A stretch of DNA of 12,306 nt from Archaeoglobaceae archaeon (GTDB lineage: Archaea; Halobacteriota; Archaeoglobi; Archaeoglobales; Archaeoglobaceae): assembly GCA_025058955.1 (NCBI GenBank), contig JANXDV010000026.1, positions 1-12,306 of the forward strand. Reading direction: 5' to 3'. Each line of letters opens with the position of its first letter. Position 1 is the stretch's first letter. The notes under the pieces are model-generated. The model ran no database searches. It worked only from the letters and a program-made list of their open reading frames with translations, and was not told where the DNA came from. Below, piece by piece: positions 5,346 to 11,807 of this stretch. Position numbers and translations under genes: made by a program.

Positions 5346-6636
5346 GCTTTACGTTGTTGGGATTGGTCCAGGGAGCAAGGATCTGCTCACTTTAAAGGCT
5401 TATGAGGTTATAAGGAATGCTGACGTTGTTATAGGACATAAAAGATACATCGAGCTGATCAGAGATCTCGTTCAAGGAGAGATCATCGAAAGCGCGATGA
5501 GAAAGGAGCTTGAAAGAGTAAAAAAGGCAGTTGAACTTGCAAAGGAGAAAAAAGTTTGCCTTGTAAGCGGTGGAGATCCTTGCATCTATGGAATTGCATC
5601 ACTTTTGGAAGAATACATAGCTTCGAATGAAATTCAGGTTGATTACGAGCTAATTCCAGGCATAACCGCTCTCAACGCTGCAAATTCTCTGTTGGGCTGT
5701 GCGGTTAGCGGAGATCATGGTGTCCTAAGCCTGAGCGATCAACTCGTTGATTGGGGTAAAATTGAGCATAGACTTAGAGTTATGCTTAGGAGCGACGTTC
5801 CAATAGCGATCTACAATCCTTCGAGTAGAAAAAGGGTTGAAAATCTGAAAAAAGCTTTAGAGATAATTTTTTCAGAGAGAGGAGACGTTAAGATTGCAAT
5901 TGTGAAAAATGCATACAGAGAAGGAGAAGAAGTTAGAATAAAAAAGCTTAGCGAGATCAACATTGAGGAAGTGGATATGAGTAGTATTCTGATCATCTCA
6001 AGTTCTGAAACTTTGGTTACAGAGAAGAAAATGCTCACACCAAGAGGCTACAGCATGAAATACGAAGTTGGAGCTAAAACTAAGAGAGCAAAAGAGATTG
6101 CAGAGCAGAGTGCTGAGATTCTGAGAGAAGCCATTCCAGGTGACACGCTGAGAGATGAGATCGTAAGAAGAGCGGTTATGGCGACAGGTGATATGAGCTA
6201 TAGGGATCTTCTTGTCTTCAAGGGTGATCCTGAGCAAGCGGTTGAGGCACTGCGAAGAGGGGCGAAGATCATCGTCGACGTTGAAATGGTTAGAATTGGG
6301 CTAAGAGCAAATGCGATCTCTGCGATAAGCTTTGCAAAGGGAAGCGAGAAGACAAGAACAGCAGAAGGCATTTTAAATCTTGCAGAAGAAATAGAAGGGG
6401 CGGTAGTAGGAATAGGTAACGCTCCAAGCTCTGCAATGGCTTTATGCGAGGTTGCGGAAAATTATAAGCCTGCGTTCATCGTTGCAACACCCGTTGGCTT
6501 TGTAGGAGCAAGTGAGTCAAAAGAGATGGTTAGAAAGCTCGACATCCCTTCGATCACAAATGTGGGAACAAAAGGAGGTAGTGGAGTTTGCACCGCAATT
6601 CTGAATTGTCTGATCGAGCATGCGGGATCCCATTGA
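5329..6636 (+). CDS. Fused CbiH-CbiC: cobalt-factor III C17-methyltransferase and precorrin-8X methylmutase
   Basis: One 435 aa polypeptide joins two cobalamin enzymes. Residues 1-245 are CbiH/CobJ, the class III methylase that methylates C17 and contracts the ring: V-G-I-G-P-G-S at 10-16, S-G-G-D-P-C-I-Y-G at 80-88, I-P-G-I-T-A at 109-114, I-Y-N-P-S-S at 161-166 and the closing T-P-R-G-Y at 237-241. Residues 250-435 are CbiC/CobH, which moves the methyl group from C15 (as attached in precorrin-8) to C12: A-T-G-D at 285-288, I-V-D-V-E-M-V at 315-321, G-I-G-N-A-P-S-S-A at 361-369 and P-V-G-F-V-G-A-S-E-S-K at 388-398. A charged linker of some ten residues connects them, with no internal stop. 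Met284 stands where the CbiC family has its catalytic His. The start is TTG 5329. It overlaps cbiG and cbiD by 17 nt each. Confidence 0.93.
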   Translation: MQLRGKLYVVGIGPGSKDLLTLKAYEVIRNADVVIGHKRYIELIRDLVQGEIIESAMRKELERVKKAVELAKEKKVCLVSGGDPCIYGIASLLEEYIASNEIQVDYELIPGITALNAANSLLGCAVSGDHGVLSLSDQLVDWGKIEHRLRVMLRSDVPIAIYNPSSRKRVENLKKALEIIFSERGDVKIAIVKNAYREGEEVRIKKLSEINIEEVDMSSILIISSSETLVTEKKMLTPRGYSMKYEVGAKTKRAKEIAEQSAEILREAIPGDTLRDEIVRRAVMATGDMSYRDLLVFKGDPEQAVEALRRGAKIIVDVEMVRIGLRANAISAISFAKGSEKTRTAEGILNLAEEIEGAVVGIGNAPSSAMALCEVAENYKPAFIVATPVGFVGASESKEMVRKLDIPSITNVGTKGGSGVCTAILNCLIEHAGSH

Positions 6637-7447
6637 GCTCTACGAGTATCCAAAAGAATGGTTGAAGAAGGGAGATGAGAAGAAGATCGCAAGCGGTCTC
6701 TTCATTCGCACACCTAAAGGATGGCTAAGGCGTGGAATTACAACTGGAACCACTGCAAGTGCCTCGATCATCGCTTCCATAGCTTCTTTAAAGGAAGAAT
6801 TGAAAAAAGTGACAGTTAAAACTCCCGTTGGCATTGAGGTAAGCGTTAAAGTTTCAGCAAAAAATGGCATTGGTAAGGCAAGAAAGTTCTCTGGCGATCA
6901 TGAGTTCGACGTAACAAACGGAGTTTTTTTCGTATCAAAGACTACTGAGGAAGATGGAATAAAATTCGGAAAAGGAATTGCAAAAGACAAGGACTTTATT
7001 GTAAGTGATTCCGCAAAAAAACAGCTTTGGAAGAATTTCGAATTTGCTTGCGAGCTCTACAATTATATTGGTGGGGTGCTTGTTGAAGCAACATACAAGC
7101 AGAAGAGCGAAAAACTTAACGGAATTGCAATCCTCGGCACAACAGGCTTTGTCGAGCCTTGGTGCGATAAATTGGTGAAAACAAAAGTTGAGATTGCGAA
7201 AAGATATGATAGGATTGCGGTAACAACTGGAAGAGAGAGCTGGAAGATTGCAAAGGATAGATTTCCAGATTTTCAGCCATTTGTTTTTGGAGTCCATCTT
7301 AAAGAGATCATAAAGGCTCATTCTGGAGAAATCATGATCGTTGGAAAGCCTGGATTGTTGAAGCACGTTTTTGGTAGCTACAATAGAGAGGAGATCTTGA
7401 GCTCTGCAAGAAAATTGGGGAATGTTTTGGAGGTGGTAATTTGCTGA
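6620..7447 (+). CDS. cbiD: Cobalt-precorrin-5B C1-methyltransferase CbiD (short, divergent)
   Basis: CbiD methylates C1 after CbiG has opened the lactone. It is unrelated to the class III methylases. At 275 aa it is clearly shorter than the usual 330-380. Recognisable elements are L-R-R-G-I-T-T-G-T-T-A-S-A-S at 36-49 (the family L-R-x-G-x-T-T-G-T-x-A-x-A-A), G-D-H-E-F-D-V-T-N-G at 92-101 (family G-D-D-P-D-V-T-x-G), G-I-A-I-L-G-T-T-G-F-V-E-P at 168-180 and I-V-G-K-P-G-L-L-K at 240-248. The central I-N-P-V-P-R loop is missing, and that part (about 115-165) looks unrelated. ATG 6620 lies 17 nt inside cbiHC and has no good ribosome site, so coupling is likely. Assignment as CbiD is strong; full activity is inferred. 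Confidence 0.88.
   Translation: MRDPIELYEYPKEWLKKGDEKKIASGLFIRTPKGWLRRGITTGTTASASIIASIASLKEELKKVTVKTPVGIEVSVKVSAKNGIGKARKFSGDHEFDVTNGVFFVSKTTEEDGIKFGKGIAKDKDFIVSDSAKKQLWKNFEFACELYNYIGGVLVEATYKQKSEKLNGIAILGTTGFVEPWCDKLVKTKVEIAKRYDRIAVTTGRESWKIAKDRFPDFQPFVFGVHLKEIIKAHSGEIMIVGKPGLLKHVFGSYNREEILSSARKLGNVLEVVIC
7429..7436 (+). promoter_or_regulatory. Ribosome binding site for the TTG start of cbiE
   Basis: GGAGGTGG lies in the last codons of cbiD, 6 nt (from its T) before TTG 7441. Confidence 0.75.
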
Positions 7448-7995
7448 GCATTGTCGGTGTTGGAATTTGTGAAGGACAGATAACTGAGAGAGCTTCAAAA
7501 ATTATAAAAGATGCAGAAATTGTTTTTGGAAGCAAAAGAGCTTTAAAATTAGCTTCAAAGTTCATCGTGGGTAAGACCATGGAGCTTAATAGATTTAATG
7601 AGGAGATCTATAAAGAGATCGAAAAAATCGCTCAGGAGAAAAATGTTGTTGTCCTTTCAACAGGAGATCCAATGATTGCTGGACTTGGAACAAAGCTTAA
7701 AGGCTATGTTGAGCCGGGAATTTCGAGTGTGCAGATGGCTCTTGCAAAGCTTCGTGAAGATCTTTGCAATGCGATTGTAATCGATGCCCATGCGAAGAAT
7801 GCTGAAAAGGAGTTTGATCTGATCGAGAGAAGGAATTTGATAATATTAGCGGACAAAAAATTCGATCCCTCGGTTTTCGGGAGCAGAAAGGTGGCACTTC
7901 TCGAAGATCTATGCGGTAATGAGAAGTTAGTAATTGGAAAAGCAAATGAGATAAAAATAGGCTCAGACTACTCTATTCTCTTCTTATGGAAATAG
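7441..7995 (+). CDS. cbiE: Cobalt-precorrin-7 C5-methyltransferase CbiE
   Basis: Class III methylase, 184 aa, adding the methyl at C5; it works next to CbiT (C15). Seen: S-I-V-G-V-G-I-C-E-G at 3-12, I-V-F-G-S-K-R at 27-33 (the CbiE form of the V-x-G-x-K-R motif), L-S-T-G-D-P-M-I-A-G-L-G at 72-83 and V-E-P-G-I-S-S-V-Q at 90-98. The first loop is unusual: most relatives have G-x-G-P-G followed by a short run to L-T, but here it is G-V-G-I-C-E-G-Q-I-T. TTG 7441 has a good ribosome site and overlaps the cbiD stop by 7 nt. It is the last gene of the operon, and its TAG directly abuts the convergent phoU-type gene. CbiE rather than another methylase is chosen from the S/G-K-R and S-T-G-D-P-M motifs and because the other methylase roles are already filled. 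Confidence 0.88.
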   Translation: MLSIVGVGICEGQITERASKIIKDAEIVFGSKRALKLASKFIVGKTMELNRFNEEIYKEIEKIAQEKNVVVLSTGDPMIAGLGTKLKGYVEPGISSVQMALAKLREDLCNAIVIDAHAKNAEKEFDLIERRNLIILADKKFDPSVFGSRKVALLEDLCGNEKLVIGKANEIKIGSDYSILFLWK

Positions 7996-8904
7996 CTACC
8001 CCATAACACTTCGATCGATCGTCGCTTCCGCTATGTCCGCAGAGTAGGCAAGAATTCTGTTCGTGCTGTCGAGGATCGTTTTCAGATAGATCATCTCCTC
8101 CTTAGGATACTTCAGAAGTTCTTCCTGTAATTTGAGGAAATCTTTCTTCAAATTCGCTATTTTGTCAAGGACTTCTTCTGCTATCTCAATGTCATACTTC
8201 ATGAAGGCAATCATAGAGCTTTTGGCTATTTCATAAACTTCACTTATGGCTGAGAGTTCTCTATAACTCTTTTCAAGCTTTAAAATGGCTTCAGTCATGT
8301 TCTCTATGTGATCCGCTATTCTTTCAACATGTCTAACAAAAGACCTGAAAAACCTTGCATCTCCAGAGAGTCTCAAGATCAGCAAGTAAAGCCTATCAAC
8401 TTCGCTCTCTCTAAAAGCTATAGAACTTGCAATTTTCTTGTCGAATTTCTGCGAAGAAAGTTTGATGAAATCCTCAAGCATACTCAAACAAACTCTGCTA
8501 ATCCGCTCAATCATCTCTTCGAGGTTTATCTTCGATGGATCCAAATGAGCCATCAGCTCCATCTCATCGCCCGTGTCTTCCATGATCTCCATGCCGATGA
8601 GCATGTCTGAAGCAAAAGCAATTGCCCTTCTTTGCTCTTCTGTGTTCACCTTTACTCTCAAAACATCGTAGTTTGCAAGATAATGTGCAATGATCCTTCT
8701 CAGAACCCGATCAAAGCTTAGAGATTCTAAGTCTAAAAATTTCTCTTTTTTTCCAGCCTCTCTTGGAAAAATCGTTATCCTATCATCAGAAATTTCTAAA
8801 TATATGTGATCTCCGTCTTTCAAACCATTTTTCTGAACCCAATCCTTTGGCAACGTTAGAATATAGCTACCCTTACCACTTTTGAAGATCTTTCTCGGTT
8901 CCAT
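7996..8904 (-). CDS. Phosphate uptake regulator: AbrB-type DNA-binding domain fused to PhoU
   Basis: A 302 aa cytoplasmic protein. Residues 1-48 form a swapped-hairpin AbrB/MazE-like domain: R-K-I-F-K-S-G-K-G-S-Y-I-L-T-L-P-K-D-W-V, then G-L-K-D-G-D and strands I-Y-L-E-I and I-T-I-F-P. Residues from about 125 to 300 are alpha-helical PhoU repeats with metal-binding-type motifs, E-S-E-V-D-R at 167-172 and V-E-R-I-A-D-H-I at 193-200. In archaea this architecture combines a DNA-binding head with the PhoU sensor, replacing the PhoB/PhoR link used by bacteria. It is transcribed divergently from pstSCAB across 113 bp, so repression or modulation of pst and of itself is a natural inference. No Shine-Dalgarno precedes ATG 8904, suggesting a leaderless mRNA. 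It ends flush with cbiE. Confidence 0.9.
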   Translation of the reverse strand: MEPRKIFKSGKGSYILTLPKDWVQKNGLKDGDHIYLEISDDRITIFPREAGKKEKFLDLESLSFDRVLRRIIAHYLANYDVLRVKVNTEEQRRAIAFASDMLIGMEIMEDTGDEMELMAHLDPSKINLEEMIERISRVCLSMLEDFIKLSSQKFDKKIASSIAFRESEVDRLYLLILRLSGDARFFRSFVRHVERIADHIENMTEAILKLEKSYRELSAISEVYEIAKSSMIAFMKYDIEIAEEVLDKIANLKKDFLKLQEELLKYPKEEMIYLKTILDSTNRILAYSADIAEATIDRSVMG

Positions 8905-8912
8905 GAGTTAAG

Positions 8913-8948
8913 TAGGCATATCTTTAAAATACTTTTGCTATATACCTA
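8913..8948. repeat. Imperfect inverted repeat, candidate operator
   Basis: TAGGCATA at 8913-8920 and TATACCTA at 8941-8948 are reverse complements except for one position, separated by 20 AT-rich bases. The arms flank the likely TATA element of the minus-strand phoU-type gene, so bound protein could block that promoter. Assignment as an operator is inference; arms this short can arise by chance in AT-rich DNA. Confidence 0.4.
8923..8936 (-). promoter_or_regulatory. Promoter of the AbrB-PhoU gene
   Basis: On the minus strand an A-rich BRE-like CAAAAG precedes TATTTTAAA (8931 down to 8923), centred 23 nt before ATG 8904. Initiation would fall at or next to the ATG, matching the absence of a ribosome site. 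A second TATA-like run, GGTATATAGC (8946 down to 8937), is an alternative that would give a leader of about 12 nt. Confidence 0.5.
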
Positions 8949-8973
8949 TCATTACTTCAATGAAAATAAACGG

Positions 8974-8988
8974 ATTAAAAATATAAAT
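8974..8988 (+). promoter_or_regulatory. Promoter of the pstSCAB operon
   Basis: ATTAAAAATATAAAT on the plus strand contains a TATA box centred near 8984. Transcription would begin near 9010, leaving a leader of only about 8 nt before pstS ATG 9018. The element is about 38 nt from the start of the candidate operator arm at 8941-8948. Confidence 0.5.
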
Positions 8989-9008
8989 TGGGGAGTGTAT
9001 ATTCTCAC

Positions 9009-9014
9009 GTGATC
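9009..9014 (+). promoter_or_regulatory. Ribosome binding site of pstS
   Basis: GTGATC pairs with the A-U-C-A-C part of the archaeal 16S 3' end rather than the CCUCC core. Its GT is 7 nt from ATG 9018, the same register as the GGAGGT sites in this window. It supports ATG 9018 over TTG 8988. Confidence 0.5.
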
Positions 9015-9017
9015 GGT

Positions 9018-10088
9018 ATGAAGAAAGTGCTCGCATTCGGGATTTTGGTGGCATTGCTAATGCTTGGCTGTGTTTCTGAAGAAAGCAAAGAAGGGGCAAT
9101 GGAGCAGATAAAGATCTATGGCAGTGGAGCAAGTTTTCCCGCACCACAAATAGAGAACTGGATTTCGGAATTTAGCAAGGTGAACAAGAATGTTGTGGTG
9201 GAATATGCAAGCAAAGGCTCAGGAGCGGGAATAAATGATTTCAAGTCAAAGCTTGTGCATTTTGCCTGCACAGATCCGCCAGCAAAGAAATCCGAATGGG
9301 AAGAATTTGAAAAGCTTGGAAAGCCGTTGCAGTTCCCCTTCATAGTAGGAGCGGTTGTTGTTGTTTACAATCTTCCCGTTGAAGGGCTAAAACTCGATGG
9401 AGAAACGATTGCAAAGATCTTCATGGGAGATATAGAGTTCTGGGATGACGAAAGAATTAAGGCTCTCAATCCAAATGCAAATCTTCCACATGAGAAGATC
9501 ATCGTGATCCACAGAAGCGATTCAAGTGGAACAACGGAGGTTTTCACAACATATCTCTCACTCGTCAGCGAAGAATTTAAGAAGAGAGTGGGAGCAGGTA
9601 AACTTGTAGACTGGCCTGTGGATAAACTTGGTAGAGGATTTGGTGGTAAGGGAAATGAGGGAGTGTCTGCGATGTTAAAACAAACGCAGAACAGCATTGC
9701 CTACGTGGAATTAGCATATGCGTTGCACGAGAACTTCAAGATGGTGAGCATAAAGAATGCGGAAGGCAACTTTGTCAAGGCAAACAGTGAAACGATAAGC
9801 TCTGCAATTTCTGCAAGCTCTGCTTATGTTCCAGACCCAACTGAAGGTTATAAAGAAGATCCAAAGCTTTTCCTGAATGCCAAAGGCAAAAATTCATATC
9901 CAATAGTTTCCTTCAGCCACGTTTTGCTCTGGCAGAGCTATCCCGAAAAAGAAGCTAAAGCGATCAAGAGCTTCTGGAAATGGGTGCTCACTGAGGGGCA
10001 GAAGAAGATAATAGATGGTTACGCTCCAATTCCAAAAGAAGTTGCGGAACTTGGGCTGAAAGCGGTAGAGTCGATTAGGGGTGAGTAA
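9018..10088 (+). CDS. pstS: Phosphate ABC importer, substrate-binding lipoprotein PstS
   Basis: A 356 aa secreted binding protein. From ATG 9018 it opens with a signal peptide (M-K-K, then a hydrophobic run to residue 17) and a lipobox-like L-M-L-G-C with Cys18, so it is probably membrane-anchored. Phosphate-binding loops match the PstS family: G-S-G-A-S-F-P-A-P at 35-43, K-G-S-G-A-G at 66-71, T-D-P-P at 85-88, I-H-R-S-D-S-S-G-T-T at 164-173 and K-G-N-E-G-V at 211-216, followed by I-A-Y-V-E-L-A-Y-A. The frame is open to TTG 8988, but that would put ten residues before the signal peptide and overlap the TATA box. It leads the pst operon and shares one base with pstC (TAATG). Confidence 0.96.
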   Translation: MKKVLAFGILVALLMLGCVSEESKEGAMEQIKIYGSGASFPAPQIENWISEFSKVNKNVVVEYASKGSGAGINDFKSKLVHFACTDPPAKKSEWEEFEKLGKPLQFPFIVGAVVVVYNLPVEGLKLDGETIAKIFMGDIEFWDDERIKALNPNANLPHEKIIVIHRSDSSGTTEVFTTYLSLVSEEFKKRVGAGKLVDWPVDKLGRGFGGKGNEGVSAMLKQTQNSIAYVELAYALHENFKMVSIKNAEGNFVKANSETISSAISASSAYVPDPTEGYKEDPKLFLNAKGKNSYPIVSFSHVLLWQSYPEKEAKAIKSFWKWVLTEGQKKIIDGYAPIPKEVAELGLKAVESIRGE

Positions 10089-10987
10089 TGGATAAATTCA
10101 AAATTTTTTTATTACCCGTGGTTGGTTTAGTTTTTGGAATTATAATTCTAATGCTAATCGTTTTTTCCCTAAATTCTATCCCAATATTTCAGCGAGAGGG
10201 AATTGCGATCTACACAACAAACATTTGGAAGGCTGGTGAAGTGCCAGAGGAGGAATTTTACGGAATTCTCGCTGCAATTTATGGAACTCTTTACACTTCA
10301 ACGATCGCAATTCTAATCTCCTTGCCAATCTCAGTCGGACTCGCGGTTTTCATTTCTGATCTATTACCAAAAAAATTAAGAGAATTTTTTATAATTCCTA
10401 CAGATATAATGGCGGGATTACCTACGATTTTATATGGTATTTGGGGCATCTTTGTGCTTGCTCCAAGCCTTTCAGGAATGATGAAGTTCCTTTACGATAA
10501 TTTCTCCTTCATTCCATTTTTCTCCTACTACAATCCAACGGGCTTCAGCTACCTCTCTGCTGGTATTCTGCTTGCGATCATGGTTACTCCTTTTGCAACC
10601 TCGCTAATAAGAGAAGCTTACATGGCCATCCCGAGCATATATCGTGAAGCGGTTTATTCTCTTGGTTTGACAAGATATGAAGCTACAAAAGTTCTTCTTA
10701 GCTATATAAAACCCGCAATCCTCGCTGGAACGCTTTTAGCATTTGGAAGAGCGGTTGGAGAAACTGTTGCGGTAAGCTTGGTCATAGGCAACGCATTCAA
10801 CATTCATTCCAGTCTCTTCGCTCCAGGATACACGATTTCTTCTTTAATAGCTAATCAGTTTGGCAACGCTTTTATCTACGAATTCATGCCCTCCGCTCTA
10901 TTTTCGGCTGGACTCGCTTTATTCTTAATCGGCTTAGTGGTGAACGTCTCAGGATTACTCGTGCTCAAGAGGTGGGGTTATGCTTAG
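10088..10987 (+). CDS. pstC: Phosphate ABC importer permease PstC
   Basis: A 299 aa membrane permease of the binding-protein-dependent type 1 fold, pairing with PstA to form the phosphate channel. About six hydrophobic segments are visible, the first at residues 8-27. A loop holding G-I-L-A-A-I-Y-G-T-L-Y-T-S marks the entry to the permease domain. The cytoplasmic EAA coupling loop is E-A-V-Y-S-L-G-L-T-R-Y-E-A followed by G-R-A-V-G-E-T-V-A-V, the PstC form. The external loop before the first permease helix is short, and the protein is close to the lower end of family length. ATG 10088 follows a GGGGTGA site and overlaps pstS by one base; it overlaps pstA by 8 nt. I assign C rather than A from order and the G-R-A-V-G-E-T-V motif. 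Confidence 0.94.
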   Translation: MDKFKIFLLPVVGLVFGIIILMLIVFSLNSIPIFQREGIAIYTTNIWKAGEVPEEEFYGILAAIYGTLYTSTIAILISLPISVGLAVFISDLLPKKLREFFIIPTDIMAGLPTILYGIWGIFVLAPSLSGMMKFLYDNFSFIPFFSYYNPTGFSYLSAGILLAIMVTPFATSLIREAYMAIPSIYREAVYSLGLTRYEATKVLLSYIKPAILAGTLLAFGRAVGETVAVSLVIGNAFNIHSSLFAPGYTISSLIANQFGNAFIYEFMPSALFSAGLALFLIGLVVNVSGLLVLKRWGYA

Positions 10988-11807
10988 GGAGTTGAAGAAC
11001 AAAGTTTTCATTCTCTATCTCATAATCTCCGCTTTTTTAGTGCTCTTTCCTTTACTTCACATTCTCTTCAGCGTTTTTGCAAACGGAATTCCAGTTTTGC
11101 TAAAGTTTGGCATGGAATTTCTTACAGAAACGCTTCCAGCACCAAATAAACCTGGAGGCGGAATATTTCCAGCAATTTACGGCACATTCGTCATGGTATT
11201 CTTAGCCTCGCTCATTGGAATTCCACTTGCAGTTTTAGCAGGCATATTTGTTGCGGAATACCCAAACAACGCCTTAAGCAAGGCAACAAGATCTCTATTG
11301 CTAATAATGATGGAGTTTCCTACGATCTTGGTAGGTCTCTTCGTTATGGCAATAATCGTTTTGCCTTTAGGCAGTTTTTCCGCTTTAGCAGGTGCAATTG
11401 CTCTCTCAATAGTCATGCTTCCATATGTCGCAACTTACACTGAGCAGGCAATGCGTTCTGTTCCTCAGCAGTATAAAGAAGGAGCGTATGCTTTAGGATT
11501 GCGAAAAGTGCGAGTAGTTTTCTCAATTACACTTAAAATTGCAAAGAAAGGTGTGGTGACTGGATTGCTAATAGGAATGGCAAAAGTGTCTGGAGAGACC
11601 GCTCCGCTGATCTTCACAGCGGGAAATGCTTGGAGAAGCACAGGCGGAGCACTTGAGCCAGCTGGAGCGGTTCCTTTGTGGATCTATTACTTGGTTCAGC
11701 AACCATATGCAAACTACCATGAGCTCGCATGGGGAGCGGCTTTTGTGCTTATGGTATTCTTCTTGGCAATCTTTCTCCCAATAAGGCTTAGCATGGTGAG
11801 ATCATGA
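10980..11807 (+). CDS. pstA: Phosphate ABC importer permease PstA
   Basis: The second permease, 275 aa. Hydrophobic segments begin at residues 9-31. The PstA landmarks are the extracellular P-G-G-G-I-F-P-A-I-Y-G-T near 58-70, E-F-P-T-I-L-V-G-L near 112-120, and the EAA loop E-G-A-Y-A-L-G-L-R-K followed by G-E-T-A-P-L-I-F-T-A. That last motif, G-E-T-A-P-L, separates PstA from PstC. The C-terminal part shows V-P-L-W-I-Y-Y-L, also typical of PstA. ATG 10980 has GAGGTG at 10969-10974 and lies 8 nt inside pstC. It overlaps pstB by 4 nt (ATGA). Confidence 0.94.
   Translation: MLRELKNKVFILYLIISAFLVLFPLLHILFSVFANGIPVLLKFGMEFLTETLPAPNKPGGGIFPAIYGTFVMVFLASLIGIPLAVLAGIFVAEYPNNALSKATRSLLLIMMEFPTILVGLFVMAIIVLPLGSFSALAGAIALSIVMLPYVATYTEQAMRSVPQQYKEGAYALGLRKVRVVFSITLKIAKKGVVTGLLIGMAKVSGETAPLIFTAGNAWRSTGGALEPAGAVPLWIYYLVQQPYANYHELAWGAAFVLMVFFLAIFLPIRLSMVRS

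Noticed and set aside
1485..6335. Striking number of AAGCTT and GATC words across the cbi genes
   Set aside because: Most fall in frame as Lys-Leu, Ser-Phe or Ile/Asp codon pairs, so codon and amino-acid use explain them. I see no spacing pattern or orientation bias.
6571..6590. GGAGGT inside the cbiC part as a ribosome site for cbiD
   Set aside because: It encodes the conserved K-G-G-S-G turn of CbiC, and no start codon in the cbiD frame lies at a suitable distance.
6935..7498. A 187-codon open frame on the minus strand opposite cbiD
   Set aside because: It lies opposite a well-supported gene, is rich in Cys, Ser, Phe and Leu as expected of an antisense shadow, and shows no family motif.
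8308..8610. A 100-codon plus-strand open frame opposite the AbrB-PhoU gene
   Set aside because: Composition is that of a shadow frame, and the opposite strand carries clear AbrB and PhoU motifs.
8957..8965. Small palindrome TTCAATGAA in the divergent region
   Set aside because: Four-base arms are too short to separate from chance in AT-rich DNA.
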